Shown in pieces: positions 17,394 through 25,589 of a DNA stretch of 36,260 nucleotides (its first letter is position 1; each line of letters starts with the position of its first letter). The DNA comes from Candidatus Onthenecus intestinigallinarum (lineage in GTDB: Bacteria; Bacillota; Clostridia; Christensenellales; Aristaeellaceae). The notes beneath the pieces are model-generated. The model had not been told where the DNA came from, did not search any database, and worked only from the letters and a program-made list of their open reading frames with translations. The DNA is taken from the NCBI GenBank assembly GCA_018713325.1, contig DVFJ01000027.1, forward strand, positions 1 through 36,260. The letters run 5' to 3'. The position numbers and the translations under genes are program-made.

Positions 17394-18134
17394 TTACGGC
17401 GCATCTGCCCGCACGCAGCCCTCCAGCGCGGCAAGCTCCGCATCCGTCAGCTCGCGGTATGCGCCCGGCGCAAGCGCGGGATCGAGCGGAACGGGCCCGA
17501 CGCTCAGCCGCTTCAGATGCGTCACCTGTACGCCGCGCGCGGCGAACATGCGCTTGACCTGGTGAAACTTGCCCTCCTGCACCGTCACCTGCGCCTCGGC
17601 GCCGTCCGGCGCGCTGCGCAGGATCTCCAGGCGTGCAGGCATGGCGCAAAAGTCGCTGAGCTGCAGTCCCTCGGAAAAGGCCTGTACGTCGGCCTCGCCC
17701 AACGGCCCGTCCACGCAGGCGAGGTAGACCTTGTCCACATGGCGTTTTGGGGCGAGCAGCCGGTGCGCCAGCTCGCCGTCACTGGTAAACAGCAGCAGGC
17801 CCTCCGTGTCCTTGTCCAGCCGTCCCACAGGCATGCAGCCGCAGGCGCGGTAGAGCGGGGCGAGCAGGTCGAGCACGGTCGGCTGGCGCGCGTCGCGCGC
17901 GGCGGTCAGCACGCCGGCCGGCTTGTTCATCATCAGGTGGCGATGGGGCTTGTACGCGAGCGCCTCGCCGTCGAACGTCACGCACGCGCACTGGGCGTCG
18001 ATGCGCCGGCCGCCGTCGCGCTCCGGGCGACCGTCCAGCGTCACGCGCCCTGCGCGCAGGGCGTCGCGCACCTCGCCGCGCGTGCCGCAGCCCAGAAAGG
18101 CCAGAAAGCGGTCCAGCCGCATGAAGTCAGACAT
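17394..18134 (-). CDS. rsuA: RsuA/RluB/E/F family pseudouridine synthase
   Basis: A 246-residue RNA-modifying enzyme. An S4 RNA-binding domain occupies about 5-50 (RLDRFLAFLGCGTRGEV) and the catalytic motif GRLDKDTEGLLLFT starts at 104, with Asp107 as the nucleophile. KPAGVLTAARD and GKFHQVKRMF also fit the family. RsuA acts on 16S rRNA U516; other members act on 23S, so the symbol is a best guess. AAGGAG is 7 bases before the ATG. The first 8 bases overlap the end of the membrane protein gene, and the RsmC-like methyltransferase follows after 10 bases, giving an rRNA-modification pair. Confidence 0.9.
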   Translation of the reverse strand: MSDFMRLDRFLAFLGCGTRGEVRDALRAGRVTLDGRPERDGGRRIDAQCACVTFDGEALAYKPHRHLMMNKPAGVLTAARDARQPTVLDLLAPLYRACGCMPVGRLDKDTEGLLLFTSDGELAHRLLAPKRHVDKVYLACVDGPLGEADVQAFSEGLQLSDFCAMPARLEILRSAPDGAEAQVTVQEGKFHQVKRMFAARGVQVTHLKRLSVGPVPLDPALAPGAYRELTDAELAALEGCVRADAP

Positions 18135-18909
18135 CGGTGTACTCCTTGGGCGTGGGCAGACGGATGCCCTCCTGCCGCTTGAGAATCAGATAATAGGCGG
18201 CGAGCGTCGCATCCAGATAGGGCATCACCCACAGCGAGGCCAGACCGGCCGTCGCCACGCACAGCAACAACCAGGGCAGAAAGCTGGCCAGCAGCAGAAG
18301 AAGCTCACTCATCCGCCCGCGCGTGGCGGCGACAGACATGTCGACCGCCTCGGCGGCCGTCAGGTAGGTATATTCCCATGCAAAGTGCGCGGCAAAGGCG
18401 TAGCGCAGCGTGCACAGGACAATGGTGGAGAGAAAGAGCACGGCGCCCGCCAGCCACAGCGCGTTCAACGCCGGTGGCGGCACGGCGTGGGCGGCGCGCA
18501 ATACATGAGAGAGTGCGCATGGCAAAAACGCCAGGCCGCACCAGACCGCCTGGCGTGCGAAGACGTTTAGCCCGGTGAAATAGGCGTGACGGTATTGCGC
18601 CATGTCCGAGAAGATCGCGAGCAGCGCGGGCACGCGTTGCGGACTGCCGCTGACAAGCGCGATGAAATAGCCGGCCAGCGACACATTGAGCGGGAGTGTC
18701 ACAAACAGGGAGACGCAAAGCGCCAACAGGCCGACAAAAAAGCCGTGCAGATCCATGCGCCCTGCGATCAGATAGCGCACGATCGAGTAGGCGGAGACGC
18801 CCAGTACGATGCCTGGCAGGCGTGCAAGCAACACCGCCAGCACGGGACCGAGCGGCCGTTGCCACACCGCTGCGCGCGCGCCGAGCTTGATTTCCGAACG
18901 GTTCAGCAT
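18127..18909 (-). CDS. DUF975-like integral membrane protein
   Basis: A 260-residue protein with about six hydrophobic segments. The N-terminal NRSEIKLGARA and the C-terminal arrangement (long hydrophobic helix, then LWVMPYLDATLAAYY) resemble DUF975 membrane proteins. A known biochemical role is lacking for this family. It is the first gene of a probable operon leading into rsuA, with which it overlaps by 8 bases, and has its own good promoter. Confidence 0.75.
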   Translation of the reverse strand: MLNRSEIKLGARAAVWQRPLGPVLAVLLARLPGIVLGVSAYSIVRYLIAGRMDLHGFFVGLLALCVSLFVTLPLNVSLAGYFIALVSGSPQRVPALLAIFSDMAQYRHAYFTGLNVFARQAVWCGLAFLPCALSHVLRAAHAVPPPALNALWLAGAVLFLSTIVLCTLRYAFAAHFAWEYTYLTAAEAVDMSVAATRGRMSELLLLLASFLPWLLLCVATAGLASLWVMPYLDATLAAYYLILKRQEGIRLPTPKEYTDV

Positions 18910-18937
18910 GCGTGGGTCATCCTTTCAGTACCGTTCC

Positions 18938-18966
18938 ATTATAGCGCATTCGGCGCGCGGTTGCAA
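18938..18966 (-). promoter_or_regulatory. Promoter for the DUF975-rsuA-rsmC-malY-pepV operon
   Basis: On the minus strand, TTGCAA, 17 bp, TATAAT. The predicted leader is about 22 bases and AAAGGATG precedes the ATG. No other convincing promoter was noticed before the end of pepV, which supports one operon of five genes. Confidence 0.8.
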
Positions 18967-18997
18967 TCGCGGGACGTGGCATTTGTGCCGCGCCGCG

Positions 18998-20281
18998 TCA
19001 TGTGCGAAGCCGCCGCCATCGCAGCGTAAAGATGGCCAGGACGACGGCTCGCCATGCAAAAACGCACAGGTTGACGGCGAGCAGCGACTGCGCGTCGGCG
19101 CCCCACCATGTGTAGAGCTGAACGCCAAAGAGCGGCATCAGGCTGTTGGAGAGCGTCACGACGATCGTATACAGGCTGACGATCAGTGAGCTCCCCCGCT
19201 CGGGCACGGCGGAGAGCAGCATCTGCACGATGCACAGGTTGATACAGCTTTGCGGCGCGCACAGCAACGTGACCACCGCGATAAAGACAAACGGGCGCGC
19301 GGCATGCGGCAGGGCCAGGCACAGGCAGACGGTCAGCGGGCAGCACACCAGAGCGCCAATGCCAAAGAGCAGCGAAAAGCCCACGCCGCGCTTCTGGTTG
19401 AGCCGGGCAAACCAGCCGATGGTCAGCAACTGCGTGACGCAACACAGCGCATTGAGCACGCTCATGTTCAGCTCGGACATGCCGCAGTATTGCGTCTGCG
19501 CGATGAACCACAGGCTCCAATCGACGTGCCAGCTCAGGTAGAAGAACATGATGCAGCCAAAAAACGATCGGAACCTGCGGCTGCGTGCCGCAGTGCTCAG
19601 CGCAGCTGCGGCATCAGACAGGGAGAATCCCTTTGCACCGGCGGGACGAGCCTGAACGGGCATACGCGAGAGGATCAGCGCGGCCAGCAGCATCGCCGCG
19701 CCGCAGGTGTAGTAAAATCCGCGCAGGACGGACAGCTTTTCCGCGCTCTGCGTGCATGCCGACATCGCCGCGCCGCACAGCAGCGGCGTCAACGTCCCGA
19801 CGGCGAACATGAACCGGTTGCGGGACGCATAGACGCCGTTGCGCTCGCGCGGATCAGTGACGACCTCGCCGAAAAACGTCTGCCATTGCGCGTTATACAC
19901 CGCCAGCACACCGCTGGTCAGCGCCAGAAATACGAAAAAGAACGTCATGCGCATGTCGCCCATGGCGGGCACGGTGCCGTAGAAGAAATACATGACGCCC
20001 ATGAACGCGAGCGTGAATGCCGGCAGTGCGCGCGGCGAGCGCAGGCGTTCGCCGAACAGACCGCTGGGCAGCAACAGCGCGACGGCGGCCAGGTTTGCCA
20101 CGGTCTGCACCAGGCCGATCTGTAGATCGCTGGCGCCCATGTTCAGGGCATAGAGGTTGTTGCCAAAGCCATTGATCGAAGTGATGTATTGGAGCAGAAC
20201 GCCTTCGATCGCAAAGAGCAGCGTGATGCGGCCCGCATGGGTGGCCAGGAGCGGATGGCGACGAATGGCAGTGCGCAGCAT
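18998..20281 (-). CDS. Major facilitator superfamily transporter
   Basis: A 427-residue protein with about 12 hydrophobic segments and a basic cytoplasmic loop near 190-215. A loop-2/3-like motif (SGLFGERLRSPRALP) and an overall pattern of two six-helix halves support MFS. Residues after the first helix (YITSINGFGNNLYALNMGASDLQIG) resemble MFS members annotated as sugar or drug transporters in Clostridia; the substrate is unknown. The second of two in-phase ATGs is preferred because AGGGG lies 6 bases before it and directly abuts the first. Confidence 0.85.
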   Translation of the reverse strand: MLRTAIRRHPLLATHAGRITLLFAIEGVLLQYITSINGFGNNLYALNMGASDLQIGLVQTVANLAAVALLLPSGLFGERLRSPRALPAFTLAFMGVMYFFYGTVPAMGDMRMTFFFVFLALTSGVLAVYNAQWQTFFGEVVTDPRERNGVYASRNRFMFAVGTLTPLLCGAAMSACTQSAEKLSVLRGFYYTCGAAMLLAALILSRMPVQARPAGAKGFSLSDAAAALSTAARSRRFRSFFGCIMFFYLSWHVDWSLWFIAQTQYCGMSELNMSVLNALCCVTQLLTIGWFARLNQKRGVGFSLLFGIGALVCCPLTVCLCLALPHAARPFVFIAVVTLLCAPQSCINLCIVQMLLSAVPERGSSLIVSLYTIVVTLSNSLMPLFGVQLYTWWGADAQSLLAVNLCVFAWRAVVLAIFTLRWRRLRT

Positions 20282-20325
20282 AGACATCCCCTGCGATTCT
20301 TTTTTTGGGTGCAGATCTTGTCCTT

Positions 20326-20334
20326 ATTGTATCA
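20326..20334 (-). promoter_or_regulatory. Extended -10 promoter for the MFS gene
   Basis: On the minus strand the sequence is TGATACAAT, an extended -10 element (TG-n-TACAAT). The -35 region (TTCGCG at 20349-20354) is weak, as expected for an extended or activator-dependent promoter. The transcription start would be near 20319. Confidence 0.6.
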
Positions 20335-20354
20335 TGCGCGCTGCTTTCCGCGAA

Positions 20355-20384
20355 GGGGGAATTTTGTAAAATGGGGGAATTTTG
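20355..20384. repeat. Two direct repeats of GGGGGAATTTTG, 18 bp apart
   Basis: The same 12-mer occurs at 20355-20366 and 20373-20384. Relative to the likely MFS start they cover about -36 to -65, where transcription activators usually bind. The repeats stand out as AT-rich words in a GC-rich genome. They are a candidate operator. Confidence 0.65.
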
Positions 20385-20406
20385 CGTGGGACGAGCGAGC
20401 ACAGAG

Positions 20407-20435
20407 ACGCCCCCGCGGCCTGGCCGCGGGGGCGT
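20407..20435 (-). terminator. 14-bp hairpin after the GH20 gene
   Basis: ACGCCCCCGCGGCC and its complement form arms of 14 bp with essentially no spacer, so the effective loop is 3-5 bases. It lies 15 bases past the GH20 stop. No T-run follows, so it is a terminator by position and stability only. Confidence 0.65.
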
Positions 20436-20449
20436 GCTACGTTGAACGC

Positions 20450-22330
20450 TCAGACGTTGCTGGCGGAGACCAGGTGGCTCCAGCGCGTTTCGGCGATGTA
20501 CAGGCCCTCGCCGTCGACGAGGCAGGGCAGCTTCTCGCACGACAGCTCCGGAATGTCCGCAAGCGCGCCGTCCGCAAAGGCCTGCATGCGCGCCTTGGCG
20601 GAGCGGAAGCGCGCGATGACGCCGCCGACGCGCGCGTCTACGACCTCAAAGCCGAAGGGCTTGTTTTCCGCCATCCACACGGCGCGCCAACGTTCGGCCA
20701 ACTCCATCAGCGCCGCGATGTTGGCGTCGGCCACGTCCAGCAGCGCGCGGGCCGCCTTCTGGTCGTGCACACGCACAGCCGCCGCCGCGCCGTCGCGCCA
20801 CGCGCACTTGAGGCGCAGCGCCTCCGCCAACGCCTCGTACATGCGCAGCATTGGCTGCAGCGCCTGCGGCGCGGCGTCGGCGTCGCGCAGGAAGGCCAAC
20901 TGCAGCGCGGCATAGTGCGCCTGCATCGACTCGCCCGCAAAGTCGCGCTCGAAGAGCGGAATCAGCGGATCCTCGTACAGCAGCGGCTTGCAGATGTTGA
21001 CCACGCCGCGCTCGGGCTTCTCGCGCTCAAAGGGATGGTGCAGCTCGCCGATGCGCAGGAATGCACGACCGTCCGCGCCGGTGCACTGCGCAAAGCGGCG
21101 CATGAGATGCGCCTCGTCCAGTGTGCCGGCGTAGTCGAACTCCGCGTAGGCCTGCAGGCCCAGCAGGATCGTCGAGAACGGGCACTCGCCGCCGTTGTCG
21201 CCCCAGGCCGTGGCGAAGACCTCGCGCACGCCGTGCTTGAGGCACATGCGCAGCGCGGGCCCGATGACCGTCATGGTCTTTCGATAGTCCGCCGCAATGC
21301 CCGACCACGTCCAGATGCCGCCCGCGAAGACCGTCTTGGCGCTGAACTGCTCGTGCAGCGTGAGCATGCGGTCGTAGCCCGCCTCGCGTTCGTGATAGTA
21401 GTCCCAGTAGACCAGGTCGATGTCCGCGGGCGCGCTGCGGACGATCTCGTCGGTGAAGACCTTGTCCTCGCCGTAGTAGCCACCGGGGCCTGCGTTTTCA
21501 AAGTGCATGTCGCTCCACATCATCGCCTGCAGCCCGAGCTTGTGGACGATCTCGCGCACGCGGCGCAGGTGCTCGGCCATCAGCGTGGACGGGGGCGTGT
21601 AGCCGCGCCGGCTCAGGCGCTCGCCGCGGCCCAGATCCCAGGCCTCGTCCATACCGATGTGGATGCGCCGGGAGCGGTACGGCCGCACGGCGCTTTGCAG
21701 CATGCGCTCGATGAGGTCATAGACGTCCTCGTTGCCGACCATGAGCGTCACCTGCGTGTCGCGATAGCGCGCCGCCGCCGGCCAGTGCAGGAAGCGCTCC
21801 AGGTGTGAGAGCGTCTGGATGCAGGGGATGAGCTCAATGCCCAGCGCGTCGGCATAGTCGTCCAGCGCGCGCAGCTCCTCCTCGCTGTAGCGGCCGCGGC
21901 AATAGCCGAAGTAGGGCTCGCTGTCCAGCTCGTACGTCTCCTCGGTGTACATCATCGCCCAGTCCAGACCCATCAGCGCCATGCGGCGCAGCATGTAGCG
22001 CAGCGCGTCGAGGTTTGCCACCGCATTGCGCGAGCAGTCGAACATGATGCCGTTGCGCATGAAGCGGCGCGCCTCGCACACGGAGAAGGGCTCGCCGTCC
22101 AGGTGCGCCAGCAGGTGGGACAGGCCGCGGAAGCACGACGCCCTGTCGCGACAGACGATGGCGGCGTGCGTGCGCTCCACGTCGACGCGCAGCGTCTGGG
22201 GCGCCTTGGGATCCAGCTCGATGCAAACGGGCAGGCCGTCCGGGGCGCGGCGGATGCCAAGCTCGTCGCACAGCAGCGCAAGGCCCGCCTCGACCTGCGC
22301 GACGTCGCCGGTGAAGTAAAGCGTGGGCAT
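20450..22330 (-). CDS. Glycoside hydrolase family 20 beta-N-acetylhexosaminidase
   Basis: A 626-residue enzyme. The catalytic pair Asp228-Glu229 is in HIGMDEAWDLGRG, in which Glu is the acid/base and Asp positions the substrate N-acetyl group. An N-terminal GH20b-like alpha/beta region (about 1-85) precedes the barrel, and aromatic substrate-pocket residues are seen in WSDMHF, YWDYYH and IWTWSG. A helical C-terminal extension (about 430-570) is present. No signal peptide, so it probably acts on imported GlcNAc- or GalNAc-containing sugars from mucin, chitin or cell wall. AAGGAGG is 8 bases before the ATG. The adjacent MFS gene on the same strand has its own promoter and may supply the substrate. 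Confidence 0.92.
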   Translation of the reverse strand: MPTLYFTGDVAQVEAGLALLCDELGIRRAPDGLPVCIELDPKAPQTLRVDVERTHAAIVCRDRASCFRGLSHLLAHLDGEPFSVCEARRFMRNGIMFDCSRNAVANLDALRYMLRRMALMGLDWAMMYTEETYELDSEPYFGYCRGRYSEEELRALDDYADALGIELIPCIQTLSHLERFLHWPAAARYRDTQVTLMVGNEDVYDLIERMLQSAVRPYRSRRIHIGMDEAWDLGRGERLSRRGYTPPSTLMAEHLRRVREIVHKLGLQAMMWSDMHFENAGPGGYYGEDKVFTDEIVRSAPADIDLVYWDYYHEREAGYDRMLTLHEQFSAKTVFAGGIWTWSGIAADYRKTMTVIGPALRMCLKHGVREVFATAWGDNGGECPFSTILLGLQAYAEFDYAGTLDEAHLMRRFAQCTGADGRAFLRIGELHHPFEREKPERGVVNICKPLLYEDPLIPLFERDFAGESMQAHYAALQLAFLRDADAAPQALQPMLRMYEALAEALRLKCAWRDGAAAAVRVHDQKAARALLDVADANIAALMELAERWRAVWMAENKPFGFEVVDARVGGVIARFRSAKARMQAFADGALADIPELSCEKLPCLVDGEGLYIAETRWSHLVSASNV

Positions 22331-22389
22331 GAAGAGAACCTCCTTCTGATGGGACGCGGACGACGCCGCGCCCGTAGTGCTCTGGCCTC

Positions 22390-22417
22390 ATGATACCATA
22401 AAAGCGCCGCCGTGCAA
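22390..22417 (-). promoter_or_regulatory. Promoter for the GH20 gene
   Basis: On the minus strand, TTGCAC, 16 bp, TATCAT. It starts only six bases beyond the terminator of the upstream DUF1848 gene, so GH20 is an independent transcript with a leader of about 50 bases. Confidence 0.65.
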
Positions 22418-22422
22418 AGCGC

Positions 22423-22442
22423 AAAAAAGCCGCCCAGACGGC
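22423..22442 (-). terminator. Intrinsic terminator after the glgB-DUF1848 unit
   Basis: On the minus strand, GCCG-TCTGGG-CGGC is followed by TTTTTT. The stem is short, but GC-rich with a good T-run, and lies 36 bases past the DUF1848 stop. Confidence 0.65.
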
Positions 22443-22477
22443 CAAAGCCGGAGGACGGTGGTGGGAAGCAGGAGCAC

Positions 22478-23404
22478 CTACAGCGGCAGGCGCGTCTGCG
22501 CCTCGCACAGGGGCGGCATGGCGCGCTCATCGACGCGCGCGCCGGACGGCAGCGGCCCCGTCAGCGACGGCGCGGCGGGATCGTGCGCCGCGTATCGGGC
22601 GCGGGAGCGGGCGGCGGCATGCGTCGCATAGCAGTAGGCGCAGCCGCCGGGACAGGTGTCGTACGCGCCGATGTCCACGCTGCGCACGCAGCCGCAGCCG
22701 GGCCTCTGGCCTGCGTCATGCGCCGCGGACACCGGACGGCCGAGGATGCGCGCGGCGCGCCCCGCATCTACGCAGGCGCCGTGCGCGATGCCCAGATCCG
22801 ACAGATCGATCCGCTCGCAGCAGGTCTCCAGCGCCAGGCCGTGCGCCGATCCGATGCGGACGAGCGCGGCGGCAAGTACGCGCATTTCGCCCTCGGGCGC
22901 GGGGCGCACGCGGCCGTGCAGGTGGGGATAGGGATCGGCAAAGCTGAAGATGCAGCGCGTGGTGAGGGGCGCGAGGCGCTCGCACAGGCGCGCAAAGCGC
23001 TCCTCGTGATAGGAGACCGTAAACCGCGCGTCCAGCAGCACGGGATCGTACCGCCAGTCGACGCGCAGCGGGCCCAGGCGCTGCGACAGGCGCTCAAACG
23101 TCTCCACCCGCGCGCCGGCGTCCGGCAATCCCGGCTCCAGCTCGGGACCGTAGGGCGTCAGGGTGAAGGTGAAGGCGTAGGCGTAGCCGCGCGCGTCCAG
23201 CTCGTCCAGACAGGGCAGCAGCGGCGCGGGATTTTTGGACCAGAAGAGGATCAGCTCCGCATCCCGGGGCGAGAGCGGCACGCGGGAGAAGCGCCGCGCG
23301 TCGTAGGGATTGGGCACGAGGCAGAAGCCCTCGCGCACGCGGCCCATGAACCAGGGCGCGTAGAACGCCGGGATGTCGGTGCGGCGGCTGACGCTGACGA
23401 ACAT
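22478..23404 (-). CDS. DUF1848 family protein with C-terminal CX3CX2C cluster
   Basis: A 308-residue protein. SVSRRTDIPAFYAPWF at the N-terminus and VPNPYD and LFWSKNPAP shortly after are hallmarks of DUF1848. The C-terminal part carries CGC (237-239) and CPGGCAYC (Cys251, Cys255, Cys258). The CX3CX2C spacing is that of radical SAM iron-sulfur sites, although those are normally N-terminal. An iron-sulfur role is inference. The GGGAGG site is 7 bases before the ATG. It lies 21 bases behind glgB and is probably co-transcribed. The function of the family is unknown to me. Confidence 0.85.
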   Translation of the reverse strand: MFVSVSRRTDIPAFYAPWFMGRVREGFCLVPNPYDARRFSRVPLSPRDAELILFWSKNPAPLLPCLDELDARGYAYAFTFTLTPYGPELEPGLPDAGARVETFERLSQRLGPLRVDWRYDPVLLDARFTVSYHEERFARLCERLAPLTTRCIFSFADPYPHLHGRVRPAPEGEMRVLAAALVRIGSAHGLALETCCERIDLSDLGIAHGACVDAGRAARILGRPVSAAHDAGQRPGCGCVRSVDIGAYDTCPGGCAYCYATHAAARSRARYAAHDPAAPSLTGPLPSGARVDERAMPPLCEAQTRLPL

Positions 23405-23425
23405 GGGCAGCCCTCCCCAAGCGCG

Positions 23426-25456
23426 TTACGCCTCGTCCTCGATGCGCTCGAGCACCAGCGCCGTGCGCGCGGGGATGTAGATCTCAAAGCCGATGCCGCG
23501 CTTGTTCTGCGCGCGCGCCTCGTACACATAGTCGTGCGTGATGCGCTCATAGCCGCCGAAGCAGGCGCTGTCGCTGTCCAGCACGACGCGGTAGCGGCCC
23601 TCCTGCACCACGGGCAGGTAGAAGTCCTTGAGCGACTGCACCGGATGGAAGTTGAACAGGAAGATCAGCCCGGCCTTTTCAAAGGCGAGCAGTTTGCGCT
23701 CCTGCTCCTGCCACAGGTTGCGCGCCGAGCCGGCCGCGAGCACGCCGCGGCGCTTGATGAGCGCGAGCATGGCCTTGTCAAAGTCGCCCAGGTACGAATA
23801 GCGCAGGAAGCCGTCCTCGGCCAGGCTCCACAGCCGGCGCGCGTGCGCAAAGCTCCAGCCATTGCCCTCGCGCGGGAAGTCGATCCACTCGGGGTGGCCG
23901 AACTCGTTGCCCATGAAGTTGAGGTAACCCTCGCCCGCCAGCGAGCAGGTCACCAGGCGGATCATCTTGTGCAGGGCCATGGCGCGCTCGACCGCCGGGT
24001 TGGGGTAGGCGCGGTTCATGCCCCAGTACATCTCCTTGTCGGCCAGCCAGAACATGATCGTCTTGTCGCCGACCAGCGCCTGGTCGTGGGACTCGCAGTA
24101 GCCGATGTTCTTCTCCTGCGGGCGGCGGGTGGTCAGCTCATACCACATCTTGCCCATGTCCCAATCCTCGTCGCGGCGCTCCTTGAGCATCTTGATCCAG
24201 AAGTCCGGCACGCCCATGGACAGCCGGTAGTCAAAGCCCAGGCCGCCCTCCTTGACGGGCAGGCACATGCCGGGCATGCCGCTCATGTCTTCGGCGACGA
24301 GCACGCAGTGACGTTTGACGGCATGGCACAACTCGCTGGCCAGCTGCAGATACGTCACGGCGTCGACGTTCGTGTTCATGGAGAAGTACTTGTCGTAGCC
24401 GTCGAACGCCTGGCCCAGGCCGTGGTCGTGATAGAGCATGCTCGTCACGCCGTCGAAGCGGAAGCCGTCGAAGTGATATTCGGTCAGCCAGAACTTGAGG
24501 TTGGACAGCAGGAAGTGCAGCACCTCGTGCTTGCCGTAGTCAAAGAGCTTCGAGTCCCACGCGGGGTGGTTGCCCGCGCTGCCGGGCAGGAAGAACTGCG
24601 TGTCCGTGCCGTCGAAGCGGTTGATGCCCTCGGCGGTGTTCTTGGCCGCGTGCGAGTGCACCAGGTCCAGCAGCACGCTCAGGCCCATGCCGTGCGCAGT
24701 GTCGATGAGCTCCTTGAGGTCGTCCGGCGTGCCGTACCATGAGGAGGCGGCAAAGAAATTCGTCACCTGATAGCCGAACGACGCGTAGTACGGGTGCTCC
24801 ATGATCGCCATGAGCTGCACGGTGTTGTAGCCGTCGTTCTTGATGCGCGGCAGCAGGTTTTTCGTGAATTCCTTGTAAGTGCCCACGCCCTCCTTCTCCT
24901 GCGCCATGCCGATGTGCGCCTCATAGATGATCGGGGGCACGTTGGCCTTGGGCGAGAAGCGCTGGTCGTGCCACTCATAGGGCTTGGCGGGCGCCCAGAT
25001 CTGGCCGTCGAACGTCTTGGTCTGGGGGTCCTGCACGACGCGGTGGATGTACAGGGGGATGTGATCCTCCACGCCGCCGTCGTGCGTCACCTGCACCTTG
25101 ACGTGCGAGCGGTGCTTGAGCGCGCTTTTGCCCTTCAGCTCGATCTCCCATACGCCGTTTGCCAGGCGCTTCATCGGGTGGGATTCGCGGTTCCACTTGT
25201 TGAAGTCGCCGATGAGGTGCATGGCCGAGGCGCCGGGCGCCCATTCGCGGTAGACCCAGCCCTTGTCCGTCTTGTGGAAGCCATAATACAGATCGCCGTT
25301 GGCGAAGTCCTGCAGCTTCGTGCCGGCAGGCAGCAGGGACCGCTTGACCGACTTGTAGCGCCCCATGCGCAGGTCGATGTCGCCCTCATAGCGTTCGAGC
25401 CAGGGATCGATCGTGAGAATGCCGTAGCGCTTCTTGCGCCGTTCGGTCGCCGCCAT
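23426..25456 (-). CDS. glgB: 1,4-alpha-glucan branching enzyme, GH13 eukaryotic-like type
   Basis: A 676-residue enzyme that makes alpha-1,6 branches in glycogen. A CBM48-like domain (YYGFHKTDKGWVYREWAPGA) precedes the GH13 barrel. Catalytic residues are Asp335 (FRFDGVTSM), Glu389 (VAEDMSGMPG) and Asp458 (CESHDQALVGDKT). The segments MSGMPGMCLPVKEGGLGFDY and GHPEWIDFPREGN resemble the plant/animal branching enzyme subfamily more than the classical bacterial GlgB. The third of three nearby ATGs is used because GAGGAGG lies 9 bases upstream. No glgA, glgC, glgD or glgP gene is adjacent. Confidence 0.94.
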   Translation of the reverse strand: MAATERRKKRYGILTIDPWLERYEGDIDLRMGRYKSVKRSLLPAGTKLQDFANGDLYYGFHKTDKGWVYREWAPGASAMHLIGDFNKWNRESHPMKRLANGVWEIELKGKSALKHRSHVKVQVTHDGGVEDHIPLYIHRVVQDPQTKTFDGQIWAPAKPYEWHDQRFSPKANVPPIIYEAHIGMAQEKEGVGTYKEFTKNLLPRIKNDGYNTVQLMAIMEHPYYASFGYQVTNFFAASSWYGTPDDLKELIDTAHGMGLSVLLDLVHSHAAKNTAEGINRFDGTDTQFFLPGSAGNHPAWDSKLFDYGKHEVLHFLLSNLKFWLTEYHFDGFRFDGVTSMLYHDHGLGQAFDGYDKYFSMNTNVDAVTYLQLASELCHAVKRHCVLVAEDMSGMPGMCLPVKEGGLGFDYRLSMGVPDFWIKMLKERRDEDWDMGKMWYELTTRRPQEKNIGYCESHDQALVGDKTIMFWLADKEMYWGMNRAYPNPAVERAMALHKMIRLVTCSLAGEGYLNFMGNEFGHPEWIDFPREGNGWSFAHARRLWSLAEDGFLRYSYLGDFDKAMLALIKRRGVLAAGSARNLWQEQERKLLAFEKAGLIFLFNFHPVQSLKDFYLPVVQEGRYRVVLDSDSACFGGYERITHDYVYEARAQNKRGIGFEIYIPARTALVLERIEDEA

Positions 25457-25480
25457 AGCCATCATCCTCCTCGTAAGCGT

Positions 25481-25501
25481 GCGCGCGGAAACGCCGCGCG
25501 C
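25481..25501 (-). other. Leader hairpin upstream of glgB
   Basis: GCGCGCGG and CCGCGCGC form a perfect 8-bp stem with a 5-base loop inside the glgB leader, 8 bases before the ribosome binding site region. It could affect mRNA stability or translation; no riboswitch pattern is recognised. Confidence 0.5.
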
Positions 25502-25512
25502 CGTGTACATCC

Positions 25513-25541
25513 ATTATACAGGAAATGGACGCATAACACAA
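25513..25541 (-). promoter_or_regulatory. Promoter for glgB-DUF1848
   Basis: On the minus strand, TTGTGT, 17 bp, TATAAT, with a leader of about 50 bases that contains the 8-bp hairpin. Confidence 0.75.
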
Positions 25542-25589
25542 GCGCGCGGCGCCGGAGCAGGGGGGTTTTGACGGAGGGAAAAGAGGGGC

